Shown here in pieces: positions 7,884 through 16,751 of a DNA stretch of 64,000 nucleotides. The DNA is from Chryseobacterium piperi. Its GTDB lineage: Bacteria > Bacteroidota > Bacteroidia > Flavobacteriales > Weeksellaceae. Made by a program: the position numbers and the translations under genes. How positions within the stretch are numbered: position 1 is the first letter of the stretch; each line of letters opens with the position of its first letter. Below the pieces are notes generated by a model that saw only the letters and a program-made list of their open reading frames with translations, had not been told where the DNA came from and ran no database searches. The stretch lies in the NCBI RefSeq assembly GCF_002285635.2, contig NZ_CP023049.2, positions 744,001 to 808,000 of the forward strand, given 5' to 3'.

Positions 7884-8609
7884 ATGAAGATTATAGCCGT
7901 TATTCCTGCTCGTTATGAAGCAAGCCGCTTTCCAGGAAAATTAATGCAGATTTTAGGAGAGAAAACCGTAATTACCACGACTTATCAGAATGTTGTAGAA
8001 ACGGGACTGTTTGATGAAGTCTTTGTAGCCAGTGATTCGGATATTATTTATAATGAAATTGTTGCTAATGGAGGAAAAGCTGTGATGACCGGTCAACATG
8101 AAACAGGGAGTGATCGTATTGCAGAAGCTGTTCAGAATATTGATTGTGATATTGTGATCAATGTGCAAGGGGATGAGCCTTTTCTTAAAACAGAGCCTTT
8201 AAGACAGCTTATAGAGGTTTTCAGACAAGATGATAATCAGGAAATATCTTTAGCTTCCTTAAAAATAAAACTTACTGAAAAAGAAGAAGTTGAAAACCCT
8301 AATAATGTAAAGGTAATTACAGACAACAATGGATTTGCTCTTTATTTCAGCCGTTCTGTAATTCCGTTTCACAGGGAAACTTCTTACAAGGTAGATTATT
8401 TTAAACATATTGGAGTGTATGCATTCAGGAAACATGCCTTGCTCCAATTTTCTAAGTTGGAAATGAAGCCTTTGGAAATTTCAGAAAAGATTGAATGTAT
8501 CCGTTATCTGGAATACGGAATGAAAATCAAAATGATAGAGACTAACTTTATAGGTGTAGGGATCGATACTCCCGAAGACTTGGAGAAAGCCCGAAAACTG
8601 ATAGGTTAA
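7884..8609 (+). CDS. kdsB: CMP-Kdo synthetase (3-deoxy-manno-octulosonate cytidylyltransferase)
   Basis: 241-residue cytoplasmic enzyme that activates Kdo with CTP to CMP-Kdo for the LPS inner core. The N-terminal [18 protein letters not shown] carries the nucleotide-binding loop, [10 protein letters not shown] (about 92-101) the metal-binding Asp, and YFSRSVIPF and HIGVYAFR complete the family pattern; the length is the usual 240-250. kdsA, the preceding pathway step, lies elsewhere in this window at 36695. No operon partner is adjacent. Confidence 0.95.
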   Translation: MKIIAVIPARYEASRFPGKLMQILGEKTVITTTYQNVVETGLFDEVFVASDSDIIYNEIVANGGKAVMTGQHETGSDRIAEAVQNIDCDIVINVQGDEPFLKTEPLRQLIEVFRQDDNQEISLASLKIKLTEKEEVENPNNVKVITDNNGFALYFSRSVIPFHRETSYKVDYFKHIGVYAFRKHALLQFSKLEMKPLEISEKIECIRYLEYGMKIKMIETNFIGVGIDTPEDLEKARKLIG

Positions 8610-8616
8610 GATAGCT

Positions 8617-8732
8617 GAATCGCAAAATCGCAGACTCGCAAAACCGTTATATTCATACAATTTAGCGATTTAACATCTTTACGATTATATGGTTTTACAT
8701 TTTTACGAATTTGGTTTTTTACAAATTCGCCT
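8617..8732. repeat. Word-reiterating intergenic repeat with inverted arms
   Basis: The left part (8617-8645) reiterates tcgcaaaa/tcgcaga; the right part (8665-8732) reiterates the complementary words tttacgatt and ttacgaattt, so the two can pair loosely. It has no coding potential. The right end supplies the -33 TTTG of the promoter for the gene at 8770, so repeat and promoter overlap. Confidence 0.5.
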
Positions 8733-8740
8733 TATATTTG
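8711..8740 (+). promoter_or_regulatory. Promoter of the LolA-like gene
   Basis: TTG (8711-8713), 19-base spacer, TATATTTG (8733-8740): an exact Bacteroidetes-type promoter. Transcription would start near 8747, about 23 bases before the ATG at 8770, in a run of ttaa repeats. Confidence 0.65.
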
Positions 8741-8769
8741 AATTATAAATTGAATTAATTAATTAATTA

Positions 8770-9432
8770 ATGAAGAAATTACTTTTAGTACTCGTCCTGA
8801 TCTATTCGCAAATAGCATGGGCACAGACCGCAAAGGAGATTATAGATAAAAATATTGAATTATCCGGTGGACTAACGAACTGGAAGTTATTAAACTCAGT
8901 ATTGCTGCAGGGTAAAGTAATTTTAGGAATCAAAGATGAATACCCGATCAAAATTTATCAGCAACGTCCCAATCTAACCAAGACCGTTCTTACCATCAAT
9001 AATAAAGAAACTGCTATTGAAGGGTATGATGGAAGTAAGGGATATGCAATGAATTATGCAGCTAATAAAGTTCAGGAGTATCAGAGCTATGTTGCCGAAA
9101 GTTTTGATAACGATTTTATTGAGTGGGAAAATAAAGGTTTTGATGCAAAATATTTAGGGAAAGAAAAAGTAGGAGAGATCTATTGCCATAAAGTAGAACT
9201 TACAAAAAATGTCAATAAGAACTTTTATTACTTTGATACGAATACGTATATGCTCTTAAAAGAAGTAAAGAAGGATGAAACATTAATTTATTCTGATTAC
9301 AAAAAAGTGGGTAATCTGGTAATGCCTTTCAGAATAGAGTCTTCAAGTTCTAAAAAAGATGGTGACTTTGTCATGCAGATTAATAAGATAGACGTTAATA
9401 AAGTATTTCCGGGTAATACTTTTAAATTCTAA
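8770..9432 (+). CDS. LolA/LppX-like outer-membrane lipoprotein-sorting family protein
   Basis: 220-residue secreted protein: signal peptide cleaved after IAWAQ (about residue 19), then AKEIIDKNIELSGGLTNW, a start typical of Bacteroidetes LolA-fold proteins, and a series of beta strands with the 'GYAMNYAANKVQEY' and 'YKKVGNLVMPFRIE' segments seen in the family. Such half-barrels bind lipids or lipoprotein acyl chains in the periplasm. It is not classical LolA, and its cargo is unknown. Its promoter is clear; the glutathione peroxidase gene follows after 53 bases. Confidence 0.7.
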   Translation: MKKLLLVLVLIYSQIAWAQTAKEIIDKNIELSGGLTNWKLLNSVLLQGKVILGIKDEYPIKIYQQRPNLTKTVLTINNKETAIEGYDGSKGYAMNYAANKVQEYQSYVAESFDNDFIEWENKGFDAKYLGKEKVGEIYCHKVELTKNVNKNFYYFDTNTYMLLKEVKKDETLIYSDYKKVGNLVMPFRIESSSSKKDGDFVMQINKIDVNKVFPGNTFKF

Positions 9433-9485
9433 AATACGCATTCATTAAATAATTGCAGTAAATTGCAAGCTAATAATATATACTC

Positions 9486-10061
9486 ATGAAAAAGATTTTT
9501 TTATTGCTGCTATCTTTTGTAGCCTTCTTACAGAGTTGTACTAATCAGAAAAGTGAAATTTCTAAAGCTAAAACCAACGAACTTATGGGAAAAACAATAT
9601 ATGATTTCAAAGTTGAAAGCCTGGATGGCAAAGAAATCAATTTTGCTGATTTTAAAGGAAAGAAAATCCTTATTGTAAATACTGCCTCAGAATGTGGTTT
9701 TACTCCACAATATGCTGATTTGGAAAAGGTATATGAAGAGTATAAAGATAAATTGGTAGTTGTTGGCTTTCCTGCGAATAATTTCGGAGGTCAGGAGCCG
9801 GGAACCAATACTGAGATCGGAGCTTTTTGCCAGAAAAACTTTGGGGTAACATTTCCATTGGCCGCTAAAGTTTCTGTAAAGGGAGATGATACTGCTCCCA
9901 TTTTTAAGTACTTGACAGAGAGAGACTTAAATGGTGTTAAAAATACAACCATCCTTTGGAATTTTACCAAATTCTTAGTAGATGAGAATGGCAAACTAAT
10001 CGACAGCTTTGTAAGTACTACAAAACCGACAGATCAGGCAATTACGAAGTATTTGAAATAA
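9486..10061 (+). CDS. Glutathione-peroxidase-family lipoprotein
   Basis: 191-residue thioredoxin-fold peroxidase with a lipoprotein signal (lipobox LQSC, Cys18). The peroxidatic Cys70 is in NTASECGFTPQY, Gln103 in NNFGGQEPG and Trp in WNFTKFLVD complete the catalytic set; Cys115 (GAFCQKNF) is a candidate resolving cysteine, suggesting a thioredoxin-dependent enzyme reducing hydroperoxides. The lipobox puts it in the periplasm or on the outer membrane, in contrast to cytoplasmic BtuE-type enzymes. A terminator follows directly. Confidence 0.9.
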   Translation: MKKIFLLLLSFVAFLQSCTNQKSEISKAKTNELMGKTIYDFKVESLDGKEINFADFKGKKILIVNTASECGFTPQYADLEKVYEEYKDKLVVVGFPANNFGGQEPGTNTEIGAFCQKNFGVTFPLAAKVSVKGDDTAPIFKYLTERDLNGVKNTTILWNFTKFLVDENGKLIDSFVSTTKPTDQAITKYLK

Positions 10062-10082
10062 ATATAAAAAGTAGATTTTTAC

Positions 10083-10112
10083 AAAGTGGATGGGTTTTCA
10101 TCCACTTTTTTT
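10083..10112 (+). terminator. Terminator after the glutathione peroxidase gene
   Basis: Stem AAAGTGGATG (10083-10092) with its perfect complement (10099-10108), 6-nt loop, then a T-run. It marks the start of a 580-base stretch with no sizeable gene. Confidence 0.85.
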
Positions 10113-10490
10113 ATGCCCCTATTTTTAGTATTTAGATTAATGAGAGGGCAGTCGTCAGATCAAGTGTTTTTCGCAATACAGACTGAAAGTCTGTGAAGGT
10201 AGTTCGGAAGAAAAATGTACTGAGACTTTGTTTTGAACCTTACAGATTAAAGATGTAAGGTTTTTTCTTTTTTTCAACCAATAAGAGATAAAAATGCAAA
10301 TTTTAGGACTTAAATAATTTCAAAAACATTGATTAATACATCAATTACTGGTGAAAAAATTATAAAAAACTAATTTTTTTAGCCTGGTTTTAGACTGTAT
10401 GTATAGGAGTAATTTATTGATTAAGTGTTTTTTATAGACTATTTCATTTTACTTCCTTAACCCTAGCTGATATTTTTTTTAGAAGAGGAG
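10113..10490. other. Gene-free stretch with a possible small structured RNA
   Basis: No coding region over about 40 codons is convincing here. On the plus strand, 10140-10270 holds a small hairpin (CAGACTgaaAGTCTG near 10190) and then a strong terminator at 10236-10268. A terminator this far from any gene suggests a short transcript from this gap, possibly an sRNA or a leader that ends early. I see no known riboswitch core and no exact promoter box for it. Confidence 0.3.
10236..10268 (+). terminator. Orphan terminator upstream of the siderophore operon
   Basis: Stem AACCTTAC (10236-10243) with GTAAGGTT (10255-10262), 11-nt loop, then a T-rich tail. It lies 124 bases after the previous terminator, so it must serve a separate short transcript. 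Confidence 0.65.
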
Positions 10491-10491
10491 A

Positions 10492-10520
10492 TTGTATTAT
10501 ACAAATTATTTTTATTTTTG
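10492..10520 (+). promoter_or_regulatory. Promoter of the siderophore synthetase operon
   Basis: TTG (10492-10494), 18-base spacer, TATTTTTG (10513-10520) fits the Bacteroidetes consensus. Transcription would start near 10527, leaving a leader of about 165 bases that contains a 25-codon frame. No iron-regulator operator was recognised with confidence. Confidence 0.55.
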
Positions 10521-10547
10521 TTTAGAATAAATATAAATAATAATCAA

Positions 10548-10625
10548 ATGAAATTGAAAGAAAAAATAAGAGCTATTAGGCAAGAAAGTACACCCATTAC
10601 ATCTTATCTCACTGGCCAATTCTAA
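10548..10625 (+). CDS. Possible 25-residue leader peptide
   Basis: Short frame MKLKEKIRAIRQ... of 25 residues ending in TGQF, placed 28 bases after the predicted promoter and 67 bases before the siderophore synthetase gene. It is basic at its N-terminus and has no signal peptide. It could be a regulatory leader peptide or a chance frame; the only support is its position in the 5' leader. Confidence 0.25.
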   Translation: MKLKEKIRAIRQESTPITSYLTGQF

Positions 10626-10692
10626 TTCCAAATTCTGGATTACTAAAATTGATTAAGCCTGTAAAAATAATAATTAATTAAAAGATCAAAAG

Positions 10693-13080
10693 ATGGGTAC
10701 ATATAAACCTGTATATAGCACCACCATTCCGGATTTTGGAACTATAGATTTTCGTCCGCTTCAATTGGAAACAGATGCTATAACCATTCACGATTGGGTC
10801 AATCGTGATTATGCACAATATTGGGGAATGCAAGGAAAAGACCTCGAAGAAGTTCGTTTAGAATATGAAAAAATTATCAAAGAATCTGATGTCTTTATAG
10901 GGTTGGTCAATGGTGAAGTTTCATTTTTACTGGAACGCTATAACCCACAATTAGATATCATTGGGAATTACTATGCTGCGAAGGATTATGACTGTGGTAT
11001 TCATATTATTGTGGCACCACCAACAAAACCAATACATCAGTTTACGTGGCATATTTTTTCAAGTATTATCAAATTTATTTTCAGAGACCTAACGGTTGAA
11101 CGTATCGTAGTTGAGCCGGATATCAGAAATAAGAAAATGTTTGATATCTGCCACCGCGTAGGTTTTGAAGATGCTGATATCGTGCACTTACCACATAAAA
11201 CTGCTTTACTGGCATTTTGTACAAGAGAACAATTCATTAAAAAAATAGATTCATTTAACCTTAATTATACCGAGATGAACAACGAAAATCAATTAGAGTT
11301 TCCGGAAAAAGCAATTACTCATATACAACCTGGAGTTTGGGAAAAAGCCAATCGTTTGCTGTTAAAAAAAGCTATCTGTGAGTTTTCGCATGAACTTTTA
11401 ATAGCGCCTGTTTTAGAAGCTGATCATCAATATTCACTGACCTCTGATGACCAATCGATTCAATATACTTTTAAAGCAGAACCACTTGCGATGAACCATT
11501 TGAATATTGAAGTGAATTCGATCTCAAAATATGAAAATGGGGTATTAATTTCTTTAGACGCTGTTGATTTTATTCGGGAATTTAAAACCAGCTTAGGAAT
11601 TTCGGAGCAACTACTTCCTTCCTACATAGAAGAAATTATCAGTACATTATACGGAAGCTGTTATAAATTATTAAAAGAGAACTCCACATCCAAATCATTG
11701 GCCAATTCTGACTTCCAAACTATTGAGCAGGCTATGATGGAAGGTCATCCTGGTTTTGTTGCCAATAATGGTAGAATCGGTTATAATAGTATGGATTATA
11801 AAGCTTATGCACCCGAATCCGGAAACCCGTTTAAAATTTTGTGGCTTGCCGGACACCGTGACAGAACAGTTTATGCCGGAACTCAGAAGCTGGATTATGA
11901 TAGTTTAATTCAACAGGAATTAGGATCAGAAACCATTGCAAAATTCAATGCTACTATTTCAGAACAAGGACAAGATCCTGACGACTATTTCTTTATTCCT
12001 GTACATCCATGGCAATGGTTTAATAAACTGGCTAATTTATTTTCTCCTGAAATTGCGAAACAAAAACTGATATGTGTAGGGTATGGCCCCGATTTATATC
12101 AGGCACAGCAATCTATCAGAACTCTATTTAATCTTAGTAATCCTAAAAAGTTATATACCAAAACATCACTCTCTATATTAAATATGGGCTTTATGCGAGG
12201 CTTACCTGTATTTTATTTAGGAACAGCTCCGGAGATGGCAGAATGGTTAGATCAATTATTAAGTGGGGATCCGTATCTTCAAAAAGTTGGTTTTGGAATG
12301 TTGGGTGAAGTTGCTTCTGTAAGTTATATCAATCCATATTTTGAAAGTTTTGGAAAGCATAACCCATACAATAAAATGATTGCTTCGTTATGGAGAGAAA
12401 GTCCGGTTGCAAAACTTAAAAATAACGAACAGCTAATGACAATGGCAGCACTTCTGCACCTTGATAAAGACGGAAACTCTCTATTATCTGAGATTATAAA
12501 AGCATCTTCGTTATCCATAGATCATTGGCTTTCTGAATACTTCAAGGTTTATTTAAGTCCTTTATTACATTGCTTTTATCAGTATGATTTGGTATTTATG
12601 CCTCATGGAGAAAACATTATTTTAGGATTGGAAAATCATGTTCCGGTGCGTTCTTTTATGAAGGATATTACTGAAGAAGCAGCTATCCTGAATCCTGATG
12701 TTGTGATTCCGAAAAATATAGACCGAATTTATGCGGAAGTCCCTGAAGATGTAAAATTATTATCAATATTTATTGATGTTTTTGATGGATTTTTCCGTTT
12801 CATGTCGGCTATTTTAGTTTCGAGTGATGGATACTCTGAAGACCGTTATTGGGAATTGGTAGCAGAGTGTATCTCTGATTATCAGGAACAGAATTCACAT
12901 TTAAATGCCAAATTCGAACAATATGATTTATTTACAAATGAATTCCAATTGTCTTGTCTCAACCGTTTGCAGCTTAATAATAATAAAACGATGATTGATC
13001 TCGATGATCCTGTAGCTTTATTGCAATTTCAAGGAAAATTGCAAAATCCGATTGCACCGTATAAAAGAATAATCGCTTAA
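10693..13080 (+). CDS. Fused siderophore acyltransferase and IucA/IucC-type synthetase
   Basis: 795-residue two-domain protein. Residues 1-190 form a GNAT domain of the siderophore N-acyltransferase type (HDWVNRDYAQYWGM at 33-46, IVVEPDIRNKKM at 138-149). Residues 210-785 are an NRPS-independent siderophore synthetase, with GHPGFVAN (351-358), VHPWQW (437-442), the 'SIRTLFN...KLYTKTSLSILNMGFMRG' core and MPHGENIIL. Together they would acylate an N-hydroxydiamine and condense it into a hydroxamate siderophore, as BibC does for bisucaberin. Met195 at the domain junction (TEMNNENQ) looks like the relic start of a once separate gene. The next two genes are a split second copy. Confidence 0.9.
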   Translation: MGTYKPVYSTTIPDFGTIDFRPLQLETDAITIHDWVNRDYAQYWGMQGKDLEEVRLEYEKIIKESDVFIGLVNGEVSFLLERYNPQLDIIGNYYAAKDYDCGIHIIVAPPTKPIHQFTWHIFSSIIKFIFRDLTVERIVVEPDIRNKKMFDICHRVGFEDADIVHLPHKTALLAFCTREQFIKKIDSFNLNYTEMNNENQLEFPEKAITHIQPGVWEKANRLLLKKAICEFSHELLIAPVLEADHQYSLTSDDQSIQYTFKAEPLAMNHLNIEVNSISKYENGVLISLDAVDFIREFKTSLGISEQLLPSYIEEIISTLYGSCYKLLKENSTSKSLANSDFQTIEQAMMEGHPGFVANNGRIGYNSMDYKAYAPESGNPFKILWLAGHRDRTVYAGTQKLDYDSLIQQELGSETIAKFNATISEQGQDPDDYFFIPVHPWQWFNKLANLFSPEIAKQKLICVGYGPDLYQAQQSIRTLFNLSNPKKLYTKTSLSILNMGFMRGLPVFYLGTAPEMAEWLDQLLSGDPYLQKVGFGMLGEVASVSYINPYFESFGKHNPYNKMIASLWRESPVAKLKNNEQLMTMAALLHLDKDGNSLLSEIIKASSLSIDHWLSEYFKVYLSPLLHCFYQYDLVFMPHGENIILGLENHVPVRSFMKDITEEAAILNPDVVIPKNIDRIYAEVPEDVKLLSIFIDVFDGFFRFMSAILVSSDGYSEDRYWELVAECISDYQEQNSHLNAKFEQYDLFTNEFQLSCLNRLQLNNNKTMIDLDDPVALLQFQGKLQNPIAPYKRIIA

Positions 13081-13091
13081 TCCAGATACAG

Positions 13092-13694
13092 ATGAATAAT
13101 ACAATAACTCATCCTGATAATAATGCGCCAACGGATACTGATATTGTTTTTGTAAAAACAATTCCAGGTTTAGGTGTTTTTGAGCTACGTCCAATTGATA
13201 TAGAAATGGATATCCCGTTGATTCATGATTGGGTTAACCGTGATTATGCCATTTATTGGGAGATGAATGGATTTTCCCAAGAAGAAGTAAGGGAGACTTA
13301 TTACAATATTCTGGAAAAAGCAGAGGTTTATGTTGGGGAATTTAATAACAAGGTTACTTTCTTATTAGAATGTTACGATCCTCAAGATGATATTGTTGGC
13401 GAATATTACGAATCACAAAAAGGGGATAGGGGCATGCATATCCTGGTTGCTCCTGCAGAGAAAAATATTCCGAATTTTACCTGGAGTATTTTTACGGTCA
13501 TTCTTGATTTTATTTTTAGTGATGGTAAAAATAAACGTATCGTGGTAGAACCCGATGCAAGGAACCATAAAATTCATTCATTGAATAGAAGAGCAGGATT
13601 CGTTTTTCAACAAATCCTTGATTTGCCTCACAAACAAGCTCATCTTGAAATTTGTACCCGAGAAGATTATTATCATGCATTACAAACGATTTAA
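13092..13694 (+). CDS. Siderophore-type GNAT acyltransferase
   Basis: 200-residue GNAT protein clearly paralogous to the N-terminal domain of the preceding fusion: HDWVNRDYAIYWEM, FLLECYDPQDDIVGEYYES, GMHILVAP and RIVVEPDARNHKIH match it in order. This family transfers an acyl group (acetyl or succinyl) from CoA to an N-hydroxylated amine in hydroxamate siderophore assembly. It begins 11 bases after the fusion's stop and ends 10 bases before the next gene's start, which it should serve as partner. Confidence 0.88.
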   Translation: MNNTITHPDNNAPTDTDIVFVKTIPGLGVFELRPIDIEMDIPLIHDWVNRDYAIYWEMNGFSQEEVRETYYNILEKAEVYVGEFNNKVTFLLECYDPQDDIVGEYYESQKGDRGMHILVAPAEKNIPNFTWSIFTVILDFIFSDGKNKRIVVEPDARNHKIHSLNRRAGFVFQQILDLPHKQAHLEICTREDYYHALQTI

Positions 13695-13704
13695 TTTAAT
13701 ATCA

Positions 13705-15504
13705 ATGATAACACCTACCCAAAATATACAACACCTAACGAAAAAAAATTGGGACAAAGCAAATGCTGTTTTGCTGAAGAAAACCTTGAGTGAATTTGCA
13801 CACGAATTATTAATTCAGCCGGTTTCCAAGGGGAATAACTCTTATATTGTTTCTTCTCCCGATAAGAAGACTGAATATACTTTTGAAGCCACCATTTTAG
13901 CTCTAAATCATTGGTCAATTCCCGTCGATTCTATAAAAAGAACAATCGAAGGAAGAAATTGTCCTTTACGTTTATTGGAGTTCATAATTGAATTTAAAGA
14001 TATTTTAGGAATAAGCAGTAGCTTACTACCAACATATCTAGAAGAAATAACAAGTACATTATACAGTACCGCATATAAAATTGCCAATGAAAAATATACT
14101 TCAAAAGATTTATTAGCACTGGATTACCAAATTATTGAACATGCAATGACTGAAGGGCATCCTTGTTTTGTAGCTAACAGTGGTAAAAATGGTTTTAATA
14201 TTGATGATTTTGAAGCGTTTTCTCCGGAAGCGAATACTCCTGTAAAATTATTATGGATTGCCGGAAATAAGAGTAGGGCGACATTTACAGCCATTGACAC
14301 GTTAGATTATCAGCAGGTATTACAACAGGAATTATCTGCAGAAAATATTACAGCGTTTGAAAATATATTGAAATCTCAAGATTTAAATAGTGAAGATTAT
14401 TATTTCTTTCCTGTACATCCGTGGCAATGGTTTAATAAACTGGCTTTGATTTTTGCTCAGGATATTGCTGAAAGCAATTTGGTTTGTTTGAGATATGGGG
14501 ATGATGATTATTCTGCACAACAATCGATTCGTACATTTTTTAATACCTCTTCACCGGAGAAATTCTATGCAAAAACAGCACTTTCCGTAATTAATATGGG
14601 ATTCATGCGAGGGCTGTCTCCATATTATATGGAAAGTACACCAGCAATCACCGAATGGGTAGCCAATCTTGTTGAAAATGATTCGTATTTACAACAAAAA
14701 GGCTTTACGCTTTTGGGGGAAGTGGCTACAATTGGATATCGCAATTTTCTATACGAGCCTTTAGGTCGAAGTATTCCACATAATAAAATGTTAGCTACCT
14801 TATGGCGCGAAAGTCCGATTCCAAAACTTTCGGAAGGACAAAGCATTATGACGATGGCGGCTTTGCTGCATATTGATCAGTCAGGAAGTGCTTTTATTGT
14901 TGACCTGATTGAGAAGTCTGGGATTAGTGCGAAGTCCTGGATAAACCATTATTTAGACGCTTACCTTTCGCCTTTATTACATTGTTTTTATGAACATGAA
15001 ATGGTTTTTATGCCTCATGGTGAAAACCTGATTTTAATATTAGAAAATCATATTCCCATAAAAGCGATTATGAAAGATATTACTGAAGAGGTAATGCTTT
15101 TTAATGGGCAAATTCCATTGCCTGAAAAAGTAAAGCGTATCCATATTGATATGAAAGAGCCCTTGAAAATATTATGTATTTTTAATGATATTTTTCAATT
15201 CTATTTCCGTTTTCTTTCCGCTATTTTATCCGAGAGCAAAACGCTTTCAGAAGAAGATTTCTGGTCAGCGGTTGCTGACTGTATCCACCAATATCAGCTG
15301 TCACAACCTCATTTACATGAACAATTTAAGAAATACGATTTATTTGTATCTGAATTTGACTCATGTTGTCTTAATCGTTTACAGCTGCGTAATAATAAAC
15401 AAATGCTTGATTTAGCAGATCCACCTGAAAGCCTTCAGTTCGTTGGGAAGCTAAAGAATCCTATAGCTGTTTTTAGCGAAACTTTAAATCCTGTTTTAGA
15501 CTGA
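13705..15504 (+). CDS. IucA/IucC-type siderophore synthetase
   Basis: 599-residue NRPS-independent siderophore synthetase, paralogous to the C-terminal domain of the fusion at 10693. It has EGHPCFVAN, the ATP-binding VHPWQW, SIRTFFN, INMGFMRGL, NKMLATLWRESP and MPHGENLIL. I use ATG 13705 (MITPTQNIQHL); the frame is open upstream to 13618, but that part overlaps the acyltransferase and has no family similarity. Two synthetases of one type in a row suggest consecutive condensation steps or different products. No decarboxylase, monooxygenase or receptor gene lies nearby. Confidence 0.9.
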   Translation: MITPTQNIQHLTKKNWDKANAVLLKKTLSEFAHELLIQPVSKGNNSYIVSSPDKKTEYTFEATILALNHWSIPVDSIKRTIEGRNCPLRLLEFIIEFKDILGISSSLLPTYLEEITSTLYSTAYKIANEKYTSKDLLALDYQIIEHAMTEGHPCFVANSGKNGFNIDDFEAFSPEANTPVKLLWIAGNKSRATFTAIDTLDYQQVLQQELSAENITAFENILKSQDLNSEDYYFFPVHPWQWFNKLALIFAQDIAESNLVCLRYGDDDYSAQQSIRTFFNTSSPEKFYAKTALSVINMGFMRGLSPYYMESTPAITEWVANLVENDSYLQQKGFTLLGEVATIGYRNFLYEPLGRSIPHNKMLATLWRESPIPKLSEGQSIMTMAALLHIDQSGSAFIVDLIEKSGISAKSWINHYLDAYLSPLLHCFYEHEMVFMPHGENLILILENHIPIKAIMKDITEEVMLFNGQIPLPEKVKRIHIDMKEPLKILCIFNDIFQFYFRFLSAILSESKTLSEEDFWSAVADCIHQYQLSQPHLHEQFKKYDLFVSEFDSCCLNRLQLRNNKQMLDLADPPESLQFVGKLKNPIAVFSETLNPVLD

Positions 15505-15530
15505 TGTAAGGAAAACTAATCTGGCTTTGA

Positions 15531-15590
15531 AACTATCTTTTTTATCCTAATTCAGCAAGAACTGGAATACAAGAGATAAAAAAGATAGTT
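15531..15590. terminator. Long inverted repeat between convergent genes
   Basis: Perfect 16-bp inverted repeat: AACTATCTTTTTTATC (15531-15546) and its complement (15575-15590), separated by 28 bases. It lies between the convergent siderophore synthetase and NAD(P)-binding genes and could end transcription in both directions, though its T-run is inside the stem, which is unusual. Confidence 0.5.
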
Positions 15591-15640
15591 CCATTTGGAG
15601 TATCAATTTTATTCTATTTTGGTTTGATAATTCGATCAAA

Positions 15641-16297
15641 TTAGCGGTCCGTCTTTTCTGCAAAACAGAAAATATTTCCTAGCTTGATGCTGGAGTATCC
15701 ATTACTTTTAATCTTTGCCGAATTGATCATAGCTTTTGCTAAAACATCAGTAGGTAGCGGTTTCTGACTTTCTAAAAGGCCAATCTTATTGGCAAATTTT
15801 ATAATCCGGCTTCCCAGAACTTCCCCGGTTCTGTCAGAATCTTTTCTTTCCAGCATTCCGGGTTTGAAAATAGTAATCTTATTAAAATGGAGTTGTTTTA
15901 CAGCATCTTCAAGTTCACCCTTCATTTTCGAGTAGAATATTTTAGATTTTGGGTTGGCCCCATATGCTGAAACTAAAATATAATCATCTACATTATTTTG
16001 CTTGGCGGCTTTGGCAAACTCATATTGATAATCAAAATCAACTTTTCTCTGAGCTTCTTTGCTTCCGGCAGTTTTCAATGTTGTTCCAAGACATGAAAAG
16101 GCAACATCTCCCTGTACAGAATCCATCCATTCTTCCGGCTTGTCAAAATTTACTACATGAACCTTTAGTTTATCACTTTTAACGTCAATTGGCTTTCTAA
16201 CAAAAACATCGACTTCCTCGAAATCTTTATCATTCAATAATTGACTGACTAAATCTTTTCCTGTAGCACCTGTTGCGCCAATGACCAAAGCTTTCAT
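15641..16297 (-). CDS. NAD(P)-binding Rossmann protein, atypical short-chain dehydrogenase
   Basis: 218-residue protein with an N-terminal dinucleotide-binding GATGATGKDLV (about 7-17), and the 'DDYILVSAYGANPKS' and 'ITIFKPGMLERK' segments typical of the NAD(P)H-binding TIP30/NmrA-like group. Such proteins are often redox sensors or reductases without an assigned substrate. The classical YxxxK pair is not clear (YSKMKGELEDAV may correspond). It is transcribed toward the siderophore operon and diverges from the YjbR-type gene. Confidence 0.78.
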   Translation of the reverse strand: MKALVIGATGATGKDLVSQLLNDKDFEEVDVFVRKPIDVKSDKLKVHVVNFDKPEEWMDSVQGDVAFSCLGTTLKTAGSKEAQRKVDFDYQYEFAKAAKQNNVDDYILVSAYGANPKSKIFYSKMKGELEDAVKQLHFNKITIFKPGMLERKDSDRTGEVLGSRIIKFANKIGLLESQKPLPTDVLAKAMINSAKIKSNGYSSIKLGNIFCFAEKTDR

Positions 16298-16397
16298 AAT
16301 AGAATGTGTTGTGTTGGTATTTTGTTTCTTAAATTTACTAAATTTGATTCAAAGAAAAAAATATTACTCATTACCCATTATTAATTACCCAAACGTT

Positions 16398-16751
16398 ATG
16401 GATGCCAATGAAATACTAGATTACTGTCTTGCGAAAAAAGGTGTTGCCGAAAGTTTTCCTTTTGATAACGAAACGCTTGTGACCAAAGTGGGGACCAAAA
16501 TATTTTTGTTGATGAGCCTGGAAAGGCAGCCCTTAAGTATTAATGTAAAAACAGATCCGGAATGGAGTGCTGAACTCCGGGAGCAATATCCACAAATTAC
16601 CGGTGCTTATCATATGAATAAGACGCATTGGAACACCGTATCTATCGATGGTTTGAAAAGAGAGCTTATTTTAAAACTGATCGATCATTCTTATGATCTT
16701 GTATTTAAGTCTTTAACTAAAAAAATGAAAGAGGAAATTAGCAACAATTAA
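16398..16751 (+). CDS. MmcQ/YjbR family protein
   Basis: 117-residue protein with the family pattern: MDANEILDYCLAKKGVAESFPFDNETLVTKVGTKIFLLMSL at the N-terminus and GAYHMNKTHWNTVSIDG in the middle. YjbR has a CyaY-like fold with a proposed DNA-binding surface; its role is unknown. The frame is open upstream to 16281 but that part overlaps the divergent gene and lacks family similarity, so I start at ATG 16398. The stop overlaps the ribF end by 4 bases (convergent). Confidence 0.88.
   Translation: MDANEILDYCLAKKGVAESFPFDNETLVTKVGTKIFLLMSLERQPLSINVKTDPEWSAELREQYPQITGAYHMNKTHWNTVSIDGLKRELILKLIDHSYDLVFKSLTKKMKEEISNN

Noticed and set aside
13618..13704. Earlier start for the second IucA/IucC synthetase
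   Set aside because: This stretch overlaps the acyltransferase gene in another frame and does not resemble the family; ATG 13705 matches the start of homology.
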